Origin: Bacillus sp. sid0103
Lineage (GTDB): Bacteria > Bacillota > Bacilli > Bacillales_B > DSM-18226
Reading direction: 5' to 3'
Length of the DNA: 64,000 bases
Assembly (NCBI RefSeq): GCF_019219025.1
Contig: NZ_JAHUWN010000011.1
Span: 62,001 to 126,000, forward strand
Under the pieces are notes generated by a model. It ran no database searches. It saw only the letters and a list, made by a program, of their open reading frames with translations, and was not told where the DNA came from. The position numbers and the translations under genes were made by a program. Positions 33,256 through 41,608 of this stretch are shown here, in pieces. Positions within the stretch are counted from its first letter, which is position 1, and every line of letters starts with the position of its first letter.

Positions 33256-34524
33256 TTACATCTGCGATCCAATCTTTTGCTTTTCAAAGGAATAAAACAT
33301 GACCCAATACATCCCTGCACTTAACAGGGCAAGAATAACTAACACGAAAAACGTCCAACTATACCCGATCAATACCGTCATTGGAATCGCTAGTGGTGCA
33401 ATCGTACGGCTAATGGTAAACCGCAGGCTTGCTGCAGCAAAATATTGCCCTCGCATATGATCAGGAGCAAGTCTCGATACAAAGCTTTGCTGGAGACCAG
33501 CCCCCATTAATTCAGCAAAGGTGAAAACAGCCATGGCAATCATTAAACCCCAAATCCAAGTGGTTTGACTAAAAAGAACCATCGAAACCGCGTAAACAAC
33601 AGACGAGAGAACAAATACATTTCTTTCATAATAATTACTCATCCACTTTGTGACGATTACGGTCAGCAGGGCGACAAGGAATCCATTTTCCGCAAGCACC
33701 AAACCAAAGGCCTGCTCACCATTGACCGAAAACGACCAGTTCCCTAGTGAAAAAAGACTTTGCTCGTGGTAGACATCCTTTATATAAACGGGAATCAACA
33801 AATCCAATTGCATGAATGTTTGCCCAGCTAAAACACCTGCAAGAATAAATAACAAGAAGGTTTTATCTTTAAGAATTAGAGAATAATCACTTAATTGCTT
33901 TTTTAAAAAGTAATACCATTTCCCGTCAGGCGAAAAATCGTTATGTTTAACCGGCACCGTTTCTCGAGTCCATTTGGCAAGAATAAGTCCCAAGGCAATA
34001 CAAATAAACCCAGCGGCAAGTAAGAGTTGGAATCGGTAATGAACATAAAAAATCGCACCTAGAATAGGGCCAATTACAACCGCAATATTAATAGAAGTGT
34101 AAAATATAGCAAACACATTACTTCTATCTTTTTCATCGACGACATCCGCTACCATCGCTTGGCTCGCAGGCCAATAAAAGGAACCGAAAACACCGGCTAC
34201 TGCAAAAGCGACAAACCCCAGCCACGGGGATTGAAACCATGGTGAACTAGCGAAGCCAAATGCGATAAACGAAAGTCCTTGTCCGATAGCAGACAGAACC
34301 ATCATCCGTTTTCGCCCGAACCGGTCCGCACAGTAACCGCCCATAAGGTTTGCTAGAACAGAAAAAACCTGTGAAAAAACTAATAATATTCCTGCTTTAC
34401 TTTTACCGAACGCTTCTGAAAAATATATCGTTAAAAACGGAAAAAACATCCAAAACGTGATGTTCATCATCGCTTCGCTAAATAAGCGGACCTTTAAATT
34501 AGGATCCCAATCCCTAATCCTCAT
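33256..34524 (-). CDS. MFS transporter, drug-efflux type
   Basis: A 422-residue major facilitator with 12 predicted helices. The loop 2-3 motif A reads GGYCADRFGRKRMM. VGPILGAIFYVHYRF around helix 5 resembles motif C of antiporters. The opening WMFFPFLTIYFSEAFGKSKAGI resembles LmrP/MdtH-type multidrug exporters of the DHA1 group. Substrate not determinable. Monocistronic. Confidence 0.8.
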   Translation of the reverse strand: MRIRDWDPNLKVRLFSEAMMNITFWMFFPFLTIYFSEAFGKSKAGILLVFSQVFSVLANLMGGYCADRFGRKRMMVLSAIGQGLSFIAFGFASSPWFQSPWLGFVAFAVAGVFGSFYWPASQAMVADVVDEKDRSNVFAIFYTSINIAVVIGPILGAIFYVHYRFQLLLAAGFICIALGLILAKWTRETVPVKHNDFSPDGKWYYFLKKQLSDYSLILKDKTFLLFILAGVLAGQTFMQLDLLIPVYIKDVYHEQSLFSLGNWSFSVNGEQAFGLVLAENGFLVALLTVIVTKWMSNYYERNVFVLSSVVYAVSMVLFSQTTWIWGLMIAMAVFTFAELMGAGLQQSFVSRLAPDHMRGQYFAAASLRFTISRTIAPLAIPMTVLIGYSWTFFVLVILALLSAGMYWVMFYSFEKQKIGSQM

Positions 34525-34589
34525 ACAATGTCCTCGTTTCTACATTTTTGATTTAACAATCATACTTTTTTGAATTGAAAAACTTACAA

Positions 34590-34627
34590 TATTAATGGTA
34601 AGCACTTCGTTGAGCGCTTACCATTAA
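34590..34627 (-). terminator. Probable terminator after topB
   Basis: TAATGGTAAGC / GCTTACCATTA, an 11-bp stem just downstream of the topB stop. The T-tract on the minus strand is weak (TTAATATT). Confidence 0.5.
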
Positions 34628-34630
34628 TGA

Positions 34631-36721
34631 TTAATCCTGATTTTTTAAGGCTTGTTTCAGTAAGTCTCCCAAACTAGTTCCGAAATCTTCTTTTGGTGTG
34701 TATTTCTGTACGAGCTTTTGTGCTTCTTTTTTATTGACTGCTTTTTTCTTGTCTTCTGCTTTTTCAACGACATTACAACGGCGGCATTGGAAATACATGC
34801 CCGCCTTTCCATTGTGAATTTCCATTTTCTTATGGCACTGTGGGCAGCGGCGGTTGGAAAGCTTTGGATCCTTTCGTTTCCGGAATGAACACTCAGGGCT
34901 CGAGCAAACGAGAATTTTACCTTCCTTTGTATTCCTTTCTTTTAGGAACTCGTTACACTCAGGACATCTCGAGCCAGTCAAATTGTGTGCCCGATAGGAT
35001 TTTTCGCTTTTTTTAATTTCAGATACCAATTGCTCCGTTTGACTGCGAATCTTTTGTAAAAAGACTTTGGGATCGGCCTTCCCTTTAGAGATTTTTTCAA
35101 GTTCTTGCTCCCATTTGGCCGTTAATTCCGGTGACTTTAATTCATCATTGACAAGGTCAATGAGTTGCTTGCCTTTTTTTGTTGGGTGGAAGCGTCCACT
35201 TTGTCGTTCCACGACTTCTGTTTCCACCAATCTTTCAATAATTTCTGCTCTTGTTGCTGGGGTCCCTAGACCGAATTTCTCCATTTGCGACAGGACATCA
35301 GCTTCAGAATAGCGCTGCGGCGGCTCAGTCCATTTTTGATTAATTGAACTGCTTTTTACCGTAAAGGACTGACCCTGGGATAATTTTTGCAGTCCAGTGG
35401 TCAATTTCTCCATTTCTTCTTTTCCTAACACTTTTTTGAAGCCCAAGTCGATAACATTCGTTTCTTTGGTGGTAAAGGTTTCGCCTTCGACCTTAAATGT
35501 TGCCTGAATGGTTTCATATTCATAAGCCGGTAAAAACAATGCTAAGAAACGTCTGGCAATGATGTCGTACAGTTTTCTTTCATCTGAATCCAGTTCACTA
35601 AGATTCAGTCGTTGTTCCGTTGGGATAATTGCGTGATGATCTGTTACCTTTTCATTGTTAAAAACACGTTTGGCGAGTACAATCCCCTTGTTCGCAAGAA
35701 GAGGACGGACTTCCTCCTTATATCCAGAAGCCATTCCATGCAGGCGATCTGTCATTGTGTTTATCATATCTATAGTTAAATAGCGTGAATCGGTTCTAGG
35801 ATAAGTGACCAATTTGTATTGTTCATAAAGACGTTGTAAGACGGATGAGGTCTTTTTCGCCGAAAAACCAAAACGCTTATTGGCATCACGCTGTAATTCG
35901 GTTAAATCGTAAGGTAGTGGCTGTGGTTCTGATTTTTTCTTCCGGTCAATTTTATCAAGCACAGCCTTTTTACCATTTACTTTCGATTGGATGGTTTCGG
36001 CTTTGGCCTTATCGAAGATGCGCTTTTCATTGTCCCGTTCCCAATCCGTTGAAAGTGGGCCAATTTCGGCATGAATGGTCCAATATTCCTTGGAAACAAA
36101 AGATTGAATCTGCTGCTCACGTTCCAAAACAAGGGCAAGAGTAGGGGTCTGAACGCGTCCTGCAGAAAGCGGATCTTTATATTTAGTGGTCAATGCTCTT
36201 GTTACATTTAATCCGATTAACCAGTCGGCTTCTGCTCTACAAACAGCTGAATGATAGAGGTCCTCAAATTGTTTACCTGGTTTTAATTGCTTGAAGCCGT
36301 CTTTAATAGCTTTATCTGTTTGCGAAGAAATCCATAGCCTCTTCAATGGCTTGTTCCAACGAATCTTCTCAAGAATCCAGCGGGCAACCAGCTCGCCTTC
36401 ACGACCTGCATCTGTTGCAATGATACATTCATTAATGTCTTTCCGCTTTGCTAACGACTCAATGGCACGGAATTGATGGCTGGTTTGTTTCATGACCAAT
36501 AAGCCCATTTTGGGGGGAATAATCGGAAGATCCTCCAAATTCCATGTTTTATATTTCGGATCATAATGTTCTGGCATTTTTAATTCGATTAAGTGTCCTA
36601 ATGCCCATGTGACAATGTATTGATTTCCTTCCATATAACTTTTATGTTTTTGATTGCATCCAAGGACGCGTGCGAGTTCACGGGCCACACTCGGCTTTTC
36701 TGCAAGAACGAGAGATTTCAT
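34631..36721 (-). CDS. topB: DNA topoisomerase III
   Basis: Type IA topoisomerase of 696 residues that relaxes and decatenates DNA by single-strand passage. TOPRIM residues Glu8 (LAEKPSVAR) and TDAGREGE (103-110) hold Mg. The active-site tyrosine is Tyr307 in LVTYPRTDSRYL. PLSAGRVQTPTLALV (185-199) is the family hallmark. Two C-terminal zinc-ribbon modules follow (CPECNEFLKE and CPQCHKKMEI, each with a second Cys pair). The frame begins seven codons earlier, but AAAGGAG just before the internal ATG fixes the start. Confidence 0.95.
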   Translation of the reverse strand: MKSLVLAEKPSVARELARVLGCNQKHKSYMEGNQYIVTWALGHLIELKMPEHYDPKYKTWNLEDLPIIPPKMGLLVMKQTSHQFRAIESLAKRKDINECIIATDAGREGELVARWILEKIRWNKPLKRLWISSQTDKAIKDGFKQLKPGKQFEDLYHSAVCRAEADWLIGLNVTRALTTKYKDPLSAGRVQTPTLALVLEREQQIQSFVSKEYWTIHAEIGPLSTDWERDNEKRIFDKAKAETIQSKVNGKKAVLDKIDRKKKSEPQPLPYDLTELQRDANKRFGFSAKKTSSVLQRLYEQYKLVTYPRTDSRYLTIDMINTMTDRLHGMASGYKEEVRPLLANKGIVLAKRVFNNEKVTDHHAIIPTEQRLNLSELDSDERKLYDIIARRFLALFLPAYEYETIQATFKVEGETFTTKETNVIDLGFKKVLGKEEMEKLTTGLQKLSQGQSFTVKSSSINQKWTEPPQRYSEADVLSQMEKFGLGTPATRAEIIERLVETEVVERQSGRFHPTKKGKQLIDLVNDELKSPELTAKWEQELEKISKGKADPKVFLQKIRSQTEQLVSEIKKSEKSYRAHNLTGSRCPECNEFLKERNTKEGKILVCSSPECSFRKRKDPKLSNRRCPQCHKKMEIHNGKAGMYFQCRRCNVVEKAEDKKKAVNKKEAQKLVQKYTPKEDFGTSLGDLLKQALKNQD

Positions 36722-36858
36722 AATTACTCCTTTCAAGTACATCCATTTTGACCTTTATATAGTATAACGGAAACTCCAGCTATTTTGTAATCTGAGTTGT
36801 TCACCTTTCATTTGTTATTGTGCTAAAGTATTATCGTGCTAAAATTCTGAAAATTTGA

Positions 36859-36888
36859 TTGACAATTAAGCTTTTCATCCCATACAAT
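36859..36888 (+). promoter_or_regulatory. SigA-type promoter of hutH
   Basis: TTGACA, 18-base spacer, TACAAT. Predicted start of transcription around 36895, giving a 150-base leader. Confidence 0.7.
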
Positions 36889-36960
36889 AATTATCATTAA
36901 GATAGTTAAAGAATGGAATGATACCCATGAGAAATCTGAAAATATTCAATCAGTTAACCA

Positions 36961-37017
36961 TAAAAGAGGCTGGACTCCAAATCAATTAGATTCGGAATCC
37001 AGCCTCTTTCTTTATTA
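36961..37017 (+). terminator. Leader terminator (attenuator) between the promoter and hutH
   Basis: AAAGAGGCTGGA / TCCAGCCTCTTT, a perfect 12-bp stem with a 23-base loop and a TTTCTTTATT tail, inside the hutH leader. topB is divergent, so the only transcript it can act on is that of hutH. A 20-codon open frame (ATG 36927, stop 36989, no His codon, weak site) overlaps the left arm. Confidence 0.7.
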
Positions 37018-37045
37018 TACTACAGTGGTAGAGGAGAGAGATTAT

Positions 37046-38572
37046 ATGATCACACTTACAGGTGGAAGCTTAACATTAGAACAAATGAAGGATGTATTAT
37101 ATCGCAAGCAAAAGGTCAATGCCTCAGACAAGAGTATGGATGCAGTCAAGAAGAGCCGTGAAGCAGTGGAAAGAATCGTTGCAGAATCAAGGGTGGTTTA
37201 TGGAATTACGACAGGTTTTGGGAAATTCAGCGACGTACTTATTGATAAGAATCATGTTCAAGACCTTCAGCTTAATTTAATTCGTTCCCATGCATGCGGG
37301 GTGGGAGAGCCTTTTCCAGAAATCGTTTCAAAAGCAATGGTGTTACTCCGTGCTAACGCACTCCTAAAGGGATTTTCAGGGGTCAGGCCGATTGTCATTG
37401 AAAAATTATTAGAGTTAGTGAATAAAGATATTATTCCAGTCATCCCGCAGCAAGGTTCTCTTGGGGCAAGTGGTGATTTAGCTCCGCTTTCCCATCTGGC
37501 ATTGGTTTTAATTGGGGAGGGAGAGGTTTTTTACAAAGGCAAGCAAATGGAAGCCTTTCATGCACTCCAACAAGAAGGGATTTTACCCTTAACATTGGAA
37601 GCAAAAGAAGGTCTCGCACTTATTAATGGTACCCAAGCGATGACTGCGATGGGGGTAATCGGTTATCTGGAAGCAGAGCAGCTGGCTGAAGAAAGTGAAC
37701 TGATTGCTGCCATGACTATGGAGGGGTTAAACGGAATTATTGATGCATTTGCCGAAGAAGTTCATGTGGCTAGAGGGTATCAACAGCAAATTGATACGGC
37801 AGCAAGAATCCGCCGTTATTTAAGCGATAGTTTATTAACAACCCAGCAGGGAGAGTTACGTGTCCAAGACGCATATTCACTCCGCTGTATTCCACAGGTC
37901 CATGGTGCCTCGTGGCAAGCCTTGGATTATGTGAAAGAAAAGCTAGAGATCGAAATGAATGCAGCAACTGATAATCCGTTAATTTTTGATAATGGTGAGA
38001 AGGTCATTTCAGGGGGGAACTTCCACGGCCAACCGATTGCTTTTGCAATGGATTTTATGAAAATTGCCGTTGCAGAACTGGCAAATATTTCGGAAAGAAG
38101 AATTGAACGTTTAGTTAATCCACAGTTAAATGATTTGCCGGCATTTTTAAGCCCTCAACCTGGTTTACAATCGGGGGCGATGATCATGCAATATGCAGCG
38201 GCAGCACTTGTTTCAGAGAACAAAACACTTGCCCATCCAGCGAGTGTTGATTCTATTCCTTCATCAGCCAATCAAGAGGACCATGTAAGTATGGGGACGA
38301 TTGCCTCAAGGCATGCTTATCAAATTATCCAAAATGCACGCAGAGTTTTGGCGATCGAACTAATTTGTGCCATGCAGGCGGTGGAGATTCGCGGGATTGA
38401 TAAAATGGCTGCATATACTAAGGCGTTTTTTGATAAAGGCCGCGAACAGGTAGAATCGATTAAGCAAGATAGGGTGTTTTCAACGGATATCGAGAAAGCT
38501 GCCAAGTGGCTTAAGTCCATAGAATTTTCACATTTTATTAGAAATTTACGGATCGAAAAGGGACAGTTCTAA
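37046..38572 (+). CDS. hutH: Histidine ammonia-lyase
   Basis: First enzyme of histidine degradation: deaminates L-histidine to urocanate. A 508-residue tetrameric enzyme. The autocatalytic MIO cofactor forms from Ala141-Ser142-Gly143 in [30 protein letters not shown] (with the catalytic Tyr near 52) and the late block [12 protein letters not shown] are diagnostic. GAGGAGAG precedes the ATG; seven upstream codons are ignored. No hutU, hutI, hutG, hutM or hutP lies next to it, which is unusual. A leader terminator suggests HutP-like or other antitermination control. Confidence 0.94.
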   Translation: MITLTGGSLTLEQMKDVLYRKQKVNASDKSMDAVKKSREAVERIVAESRVVYGITTGFGKFSDVLIDKNHVQDLQLNLIRSHACGVGEPFPEIVSKAMVLLRANALLKGFSGVRPIVIEKLLELVNKDIIPVIPQQGSLGASGDLAPLSHLALVLIGEGEVFYKGKQMEAFHALQQEGILPLTLEAKEGLALINGTQAMTAMGVIGYLEAEQLAEESELIAAMTMEGLNGIIDAFAEEVHVARGYQQQIDTAARIRRYLSDSLLTTQQGELRVQDAYSLRCIPQVHGASWQALDYVKEKLEIEMNAATDNPLIFDNGEKVISGGNFHGQPIAFAMDFMKIAVAELANISERRIERLVNPQLNDLPAFLSPQPGLQSGAMIMQYAAAALVSENKTLAHPASVDSIPSSANQEDHVSMGTIASRHAYQIIQNARRVLAIELICAMQAVEIRGIDKMAAYTKAFFDKGREQVESIKQDRVFSTDIEKAAKWLKSIEFSHFIRNLRIEKGQF

Positions 38573-38576
38573 AAGG

Positions 38577-38607
38577 AAAAAGGCGTGAGGTGCTCACGCC
38601 TTTTTAT
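38577..38607. terminator. Terminator after hutH, also serving the opposite small gene
   Basis: AAGGCGTGAG / CTCACGCCTT stem with A-run left and T-run right, between convergent genes. Confidence 0.85.
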
Positions 38608-38807
38608 TCTGTCTGATCATGCAGCAGACGAGCAGTGTCTCCTCGGTACTCGTCCTCATTTTCAACTCGGTTTTTAAATGCTTCTCGAACCACTAGGAAT
38701 TCTTCGTCACCAATTGCTTCTTTTGCATGTTTTTCTGTTAAACCGTCTTTTGGGAAGTTCCCAGGGTGGTTTTTCTTTTTATGTTCAAAATGTTCTCCAC
38801 GTGCCAA
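38604..38807 (-). CDS. Small hydrophilic protein, 67 residues
   Basis: Starts MARGEHFEHKKKNHPGNFP at a TTG eight bases after AAAGGAG; the frame upstream lacks a site. Highly charged with no hydrophobic segment, and the C-terminal half is acidic (VENEDEYRGD). I do not know the family; composition is like small stress or spore proteins of Bacillaceae. Its transcript shares the hutH terminator. Confidence 0.6.
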   Translation of the reverse strand: MARGEHFEHKKKNHPGNFPKDGLTEKHAKEAIGDEEFLVVREAFKNRVENEDEYRGDTARLLHDQTE

Positions 38808-38861
38808 ATGTAACACTCCTTTCGTCTTCGCAAGTATCATTCCCTAAATGGAGTGAATTCA

Positions 38862-39044
38862 TTACATTTGATTAGCCAGTTAAAAAGAAAAAGCTGATTG
38901 AAAGAGGAATCTTCTAATAAGGATTCACTCTTCCCCAGCTTTTTGATTTGAAGAATCAGGCTTGCACATGCGGTCCAATAAATACCCAGCGAACAGAATA
39001 AAAGCAATCGGAATTGAAAAGTTTAACACATGAATAAAGGTCAT
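38862..39044 (-). CDS. Possible small membrane protein, 60 residues
   Basis: Starts MTFIHVLNFSIPIAFILFAGY, a convincing single membrane helix, then DRMCKPDSSNQK. GGTGGTGAAG precedes it. However, a nested stem-loop ending in a T-tract (38885-38945) lies inside its last third. Either translation really continues through the terminator-like hairpin or the true reading end differs. Low confidence as a gene. Confidence 0.35.
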
Positions 39045-39420
39045 CGCATTGCTTCACCACCTATATTTTAATATTTTAATATTTTTAATATTAAGAAAAT
39101 TAATACGTTGTTTACATTATATGCTGATTGTCACAATTCAGACAAATATCTACGTGATAAATAACTATTTATTGACATAAGAAAAGGGAAGAATTTCTTC
39201 CAAAGTTTTATTCCTTTGACAAAAAAGGAGTGATGTATCGATTGTAAATGGGGGTATAATTGTAGATATATGGGATAATTTGTTAGAAAAAGTTGTTTGA
39301 ATATTTGAAAATTACGACAAATTACAACACACTACTAAAATAGCACTAGATATAATATCAATGTGGATTAAGTAAATCGACCTATCGAAACTAAAAAGAA
39401 ATGCTTATACAGTGACTTAA
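39045..39420. other. AT-rich non-coding upstream region of the riboswitch gene
   Basis: No open frame. It holds a TATAAT at about 39352 without a good -35, as in promoters needing an activator. A 6-of-7 match to the Spo0A box lies on the reverse strand (TACGACA, 39313-39319). TGTAAAT/TGTAGATATA half-repeats occur at 39243 and 39261. B. subtilis sinI is Spo0A-activated, so the box is worth noting, but it is one short motif. Confidence 0.35.
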
Positions 39421-39522
39421 GTAGTGCTAGTGTCAGAAAAAGGCAAACCTGTTGAAAAGCAGGGACGCAAAGCCGAGGATCTAAGGCATGGATTGCATGC
39501 TAAGATGGCCGGGCTACCTGGA
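39421..39522 (+). ncRNA. Cyclic di-GMP-I (GEMM-I) riboswitch aptamer
   Basis: All GEMM-I landmarks are present in order. GGC (39442-39444), AAACC, then a 6-bp stem 39448-39453/39458-39463 capped by a GAAA tetraloop. Then GACGCAAAGCC (39464-39474), whose GCC pairs with the first GGC. Then the second arm with the tetraloop-receptor-like CTAAGG...CTAAGATGGCC around a GCATG/GCATGC-type hairpin, and GGGCTACC closing the fold. It ends about 30 bases before the SinI-like start. No T-tract terminator lies between, so control of translation initiation is more likely than termination. Confidence 0.93.
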
Positions 39523-39545
39523 ATACATTATGTATTTTAGGGGTG
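39514..39545 (+). promoter_or_regulatory. Candidate expression platform covering the ribosome site
   Basis: TACCT (39515-39519) in the 3' strand of the aptamer can pair with GGGTG (39541-39545) in the ribosome site GGGGTGAG. The intervening AATAC-ATTAT-GTATT hairpin (39522-39536) stacks inside. Formation of the closing aptamer helix would compete for the same 3' strand and free the site. Read this way it is an ON switch; this is inference from pairing only. Confidence 0.4.
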
Positions 39546-39551
39546 AGTAGA

Positions 39552-39674
39552 ATGGTAATTACCGAAAGTAAGGTAGACGTAATTGATCAAGAATGGATTG
39601 CACTTATTTTAGAAGCAAAGGACTTAGGGTTATCCATAGAAGCTGTTCGTGATTTTTTGGTTAACAAGAGTTAG
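39552..39674 (+). CDS. sinI: SinI-like antirepressor peptide
   Basis: A 40-residue protein consisting of little more than the SinI helical hairpin: DQEWIALILEAKDLGLSIEA then VRDFLVNKS. B. subtilis SinI has DQEWVELMVEAKEANIS.EEIRKYLLLNK at the same place (from memory), the part that displaces SinR dimers. The N-terminus is shorter and the tail absent compared with the 57-residue SinI. AGGGGTGAG lies six bases before the ATG and the c-di-GMP-I aptamer directly upstream. It would bind and inactivate SinR or the facing SinR-like protein. Confidence 0.85.
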   Translation: MVITESKVDVIDQEWIALILEAKDLGLSIEAVRDFLVNKS

Positions 39675-39703
39675 TTAGGCATTCACGAAAAACGTACATA
39701 TAT

Positions 39704-39750
39704 AAAAAAGCATTCTACAAAAATTATCTTTTTTGTAGAATGCTTTTCTT
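39704..39750. terminator. Bidirectional terminator shared by the sinI-like and sinR-like genes
   Basis: A perfect 17-bp stem AAAAGCATTCTACAAAA / TTTTGTAGAATGCTTTT with an eight-base loop and T-tracts both ways. Confidence 0.9.
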
Positions 39751-39758
39751 TTTCAATT

Positions 39759-40085
39759 TTATTTATCGTTTTGATTAATTCGCCACTTGTTAAATTCAAG
39801 GAAATCTCGGAATTGTTCTTTAGAAACGCCAGAATTCATGGCGTCTTTAACAAGAGTCATCCATTCAATATCTAATTCCTCTTTATTAATTTCTTCATGT
39901 ATTAAATGGTCCACAGGAATATTTAAGACAACTGCGATTTTTTCCAGGAACTTTATAGAAGGATTTTCTTGTTTATTATTTTCAAGGTTACTTAAATAAG
40001 ATTTCGCCACTCCTGCTTGAGAAGCAAGTTCTGAAAGCGACATTTTTTTATCTAAGCGAAATTTTTTTACGCGATCACCAATCAT
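39759..40085 (-). CDS. sinR: SinR-like biofilm master repressor
   Basis: A 108-residue two-domain repressor. The N-terminal xre-type HTH is MIGDRVKKFRLDKKMSLSEL, ASQAGVAKSYLSNLENN, NPSIKFLEKIAVVLNIPV. The C-terminal SinI/SinR dimerisation hairpin is LDIEWMTLVKDAMNSGVSKEQFRDFLEF.KWR. It is close to B. subtilis SinR over its whole length. A TTG start five codons earlier is possible, but the ATG giving MIGDRV is the family start. The gene faces the sinI-like gene instead of following it. A TAAGAAC (6 of 7 to the reversed SinR site) lies 65 bases upstream at 40151, perhaps autoregulation. Confidence 0.88.
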   Translation of the reverse strand: MIGDRVKKFRLDKKMSLSELASQAGVAKSYLSNLENNKQENPSIKFLEKIAVVLNIPVDHLIHEEINKEELDIEWMTLVKDAMNSGVSKEQFRDFLEFNKWRINQNDK

Positions 40086-40369
40086 TAGTCTCACACCCAA
40101 TTATTATTCACTTTACGATAATTCTATCAAAAAGAATATAAAAGTACCATATTAAGAACAAAGAAATATGACATAATAATGGAACTCGAGAAAAAATTTC
40201 AGTAAAAGTAATTTTGAAAAAATACTTGGATAGAGTTAATATTAAAAGTGTTGCCTATAACAGCTTATAGTATAATTCTCTAGAGGAATGTTTTTAGTCG
40301 AATAACATATTCGATTTGCATACATATAAAAATAAATAAATAAATAAAAAGGAAGGGGATCCTCCAATA

Positions 40370-41119
40370 ATGATTGTCCTTAAATCACAACGTGAAATTG
40401 AAGCTATGAAAAAAGCTGGAGAAATCCTAGCTGCTTGTCATAAAGAAATAGCTAAAATGATTAAACCAGGTATTACGACGTGGGAAATCGATGTATTTGT
40501 CGAAGAGTTTCTTAAGAAAAAAGGTGCCACCCCAGAACAGAAGGGATATAAAGGCTACGAATATGCCACTTGTGCGAGTATAAATGACGAAATATGTCAT
40601 GGCTTTCCAAGGAAGGAACCTTTAAAAGAAGGTGACATCGTCACAGTGGATATGGTTGTCAATTACAATGGTGCTTTAGCTGACTCCGCCTGGTCATATG
40701 CCGTTGGCGAGGTTTCAGAGGAAACGGAGCGTTTATTAAAAGTAACAAAGGAAGCACTTTACAAAGGGATCGAGCAAGCTATTGTCGGCAATCGAATTGG
40801 TGATATTGGGCACGCCATTCAAAAATATGTTGAAAGTGAAGGGTTTTCTGTCGTACGTGACTTTATTGGCCACGGAATTGGGGCGGTGATTCACGAGAAA
40901 CCAGATGTTCCTCATTATGGGCTGCCAGGGAAAGGCGCAAGAATAAAGGAGGGTATGGTCTTTACGATTGAGCCCATGGTCAATGTAGGTAGATACCAAA
41001 CAAAGATGGATCTCAATGGCTGGACTGCTAGAACCATTGATGGAAAATACTCAGCGCAATACGAGCATACTCTTGCAATTACAAAAGAGGGAACCATCAT
41101 CTTAACTGAACAGGATTAA
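40370..41119 (+). CDS. map: Type I methionine aminopeptidase
   Basis: Removes N-terminal Met from new proteins; a two-metal cytoplasmic enzyme of 249 residues. Ligands are visible in VTVDMVVNYNGALADSAW (two Asp), GHGIGAVIHEKPDVPH (His), FTIEPMV (Glu) and QYEHTLAI (Glu). Similar in length to both B. subtilis Map and YflG, and the sequence is nearer to Map. It is not in the ribosomal-protein cluster, so this is likely a second, stand-alone copy. AAGGAAGGGG precedes the ATG. Confidence 0.92.
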   Translation: MIVLKSQREIEAMKKAGEILAACHKEIAKMIKPGITTWEIDVFVEEFLKKKGATPEQKGYKGYEYATCASINDEICHGFPRKEPLKEGDIVTVDMVVNYNGALADSAWSYAVGEVSEETERLLKVTKEALYKGIEQAIVGNRIGDIGHAIQKYVESEGFSVVRDFIGHGIGAVIHEKPDVPHYGLPGKGARIKEGMVFTIEPMVNVGRYQTKMDLNGWTARTIDGKYSAQYEHTLAITKEGTIILTEQD

Positions 41120-41121
41120 AA

Positions 41122-41155
41122 ATAAACCCGTTATGTCTAATAACGGGTTTTGCTT
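41122..41155. terminator. Terminator between map and the DUF1128 gene
   Basis: AAACCCGTTAT / ATAACGGGTTT stem followed by TGCTTTATTT, with an A-rich left flank for the convergent gene. Confidence 0.85.
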
Positions 41156-41379
41156 TATTTCTTTCGAAGGCTTCCGAGTTCTTCCACTAGTGCCTGCATT
41201 TCATTAGGACTAAACGAATTCTTTCTTTGGACCATATCATAAATTTCTTTCAATTCCTCGTACATTTCTTCATCAAAGTGTGAAGGTTTTATTGCCCCTA
41301 GGTTCAAAACTTTCAGCTTTTCCTTTATTTGTTCAATCATATATTCGACATTTTCAATCGACTTTTCAGATAAATTCAT
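41155..41379 (-). CDS. yfkK: DUF1128 family protein (YfkK)
   Basis: A 74-residue helical cytoplasmic protein: MNLSEKSIENVEYMIEQIKEKLKVLN, then SHFDEEMYEELKEIYDMVQRKNSFSPNEM. This is the DUF1128 pattern, and the neighbourhood (yfkH, yfkF, yfkE and yfkD homologues nearby) supports YfkK. The frame extends three codons to a GTG, but AAAGGG is better spaced for the internal ATG. Function unknown. Confidence 0.85.
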   Translation of the reverse strand: MNLSEKSIENVEYMIEQIKEKLKVLNLGAIKPSHFDEEMYEELKEIYDMVQRKNSFSPNEMQALVEELGSLRKK

Positions 41380-41547
41380 TTCGGTCACCCTTTCCGAATT
41401 AATAAGTTCATCTTTTCATGTAAAAAATTATCTGTCAATAAAAAAATACTTGGAAGGACTACCAATTTAGTTTATCCAAAAAAATTTGTTAAAAGTATAT
41501 CTGGACTTGCGTGGACCGCTTCTTTAAAGCAAAATTAATATAATCAG

Positions 41548-41573
41548 GTTTTGTTATTTTTTACATGGGGTAC
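41548..41573 (+). promoter_or_regulatory. Candidate sigma-B promoter before the YtxH-like gene
   Basis: GTTTTG, 14-base spacer, GGGTAC: close to the sigma-B consensus GTTTAA-N13-15-GGGTAT, 35 bases before the start codon. Confidence 0.45.
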
Positions 41574-41608
41574 TATTGATAATAGCAAGGATTAAAGGAG
41601 ACGTTAAT

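Noticed and set aside
39250..39257. GGGGTATAAT as a sigma-B -10 for the sinI-like transcript
   Set aside because: No GTTT-type -35 at the proper distance.
39243..39290. TGTAAATG / TGTAGATATA / TGTTAG as a third 21-bp array
   Set aside because: Only two or three degenerate units at spacings of 18 and 20 bases; could be chance in AT-rich DNA.
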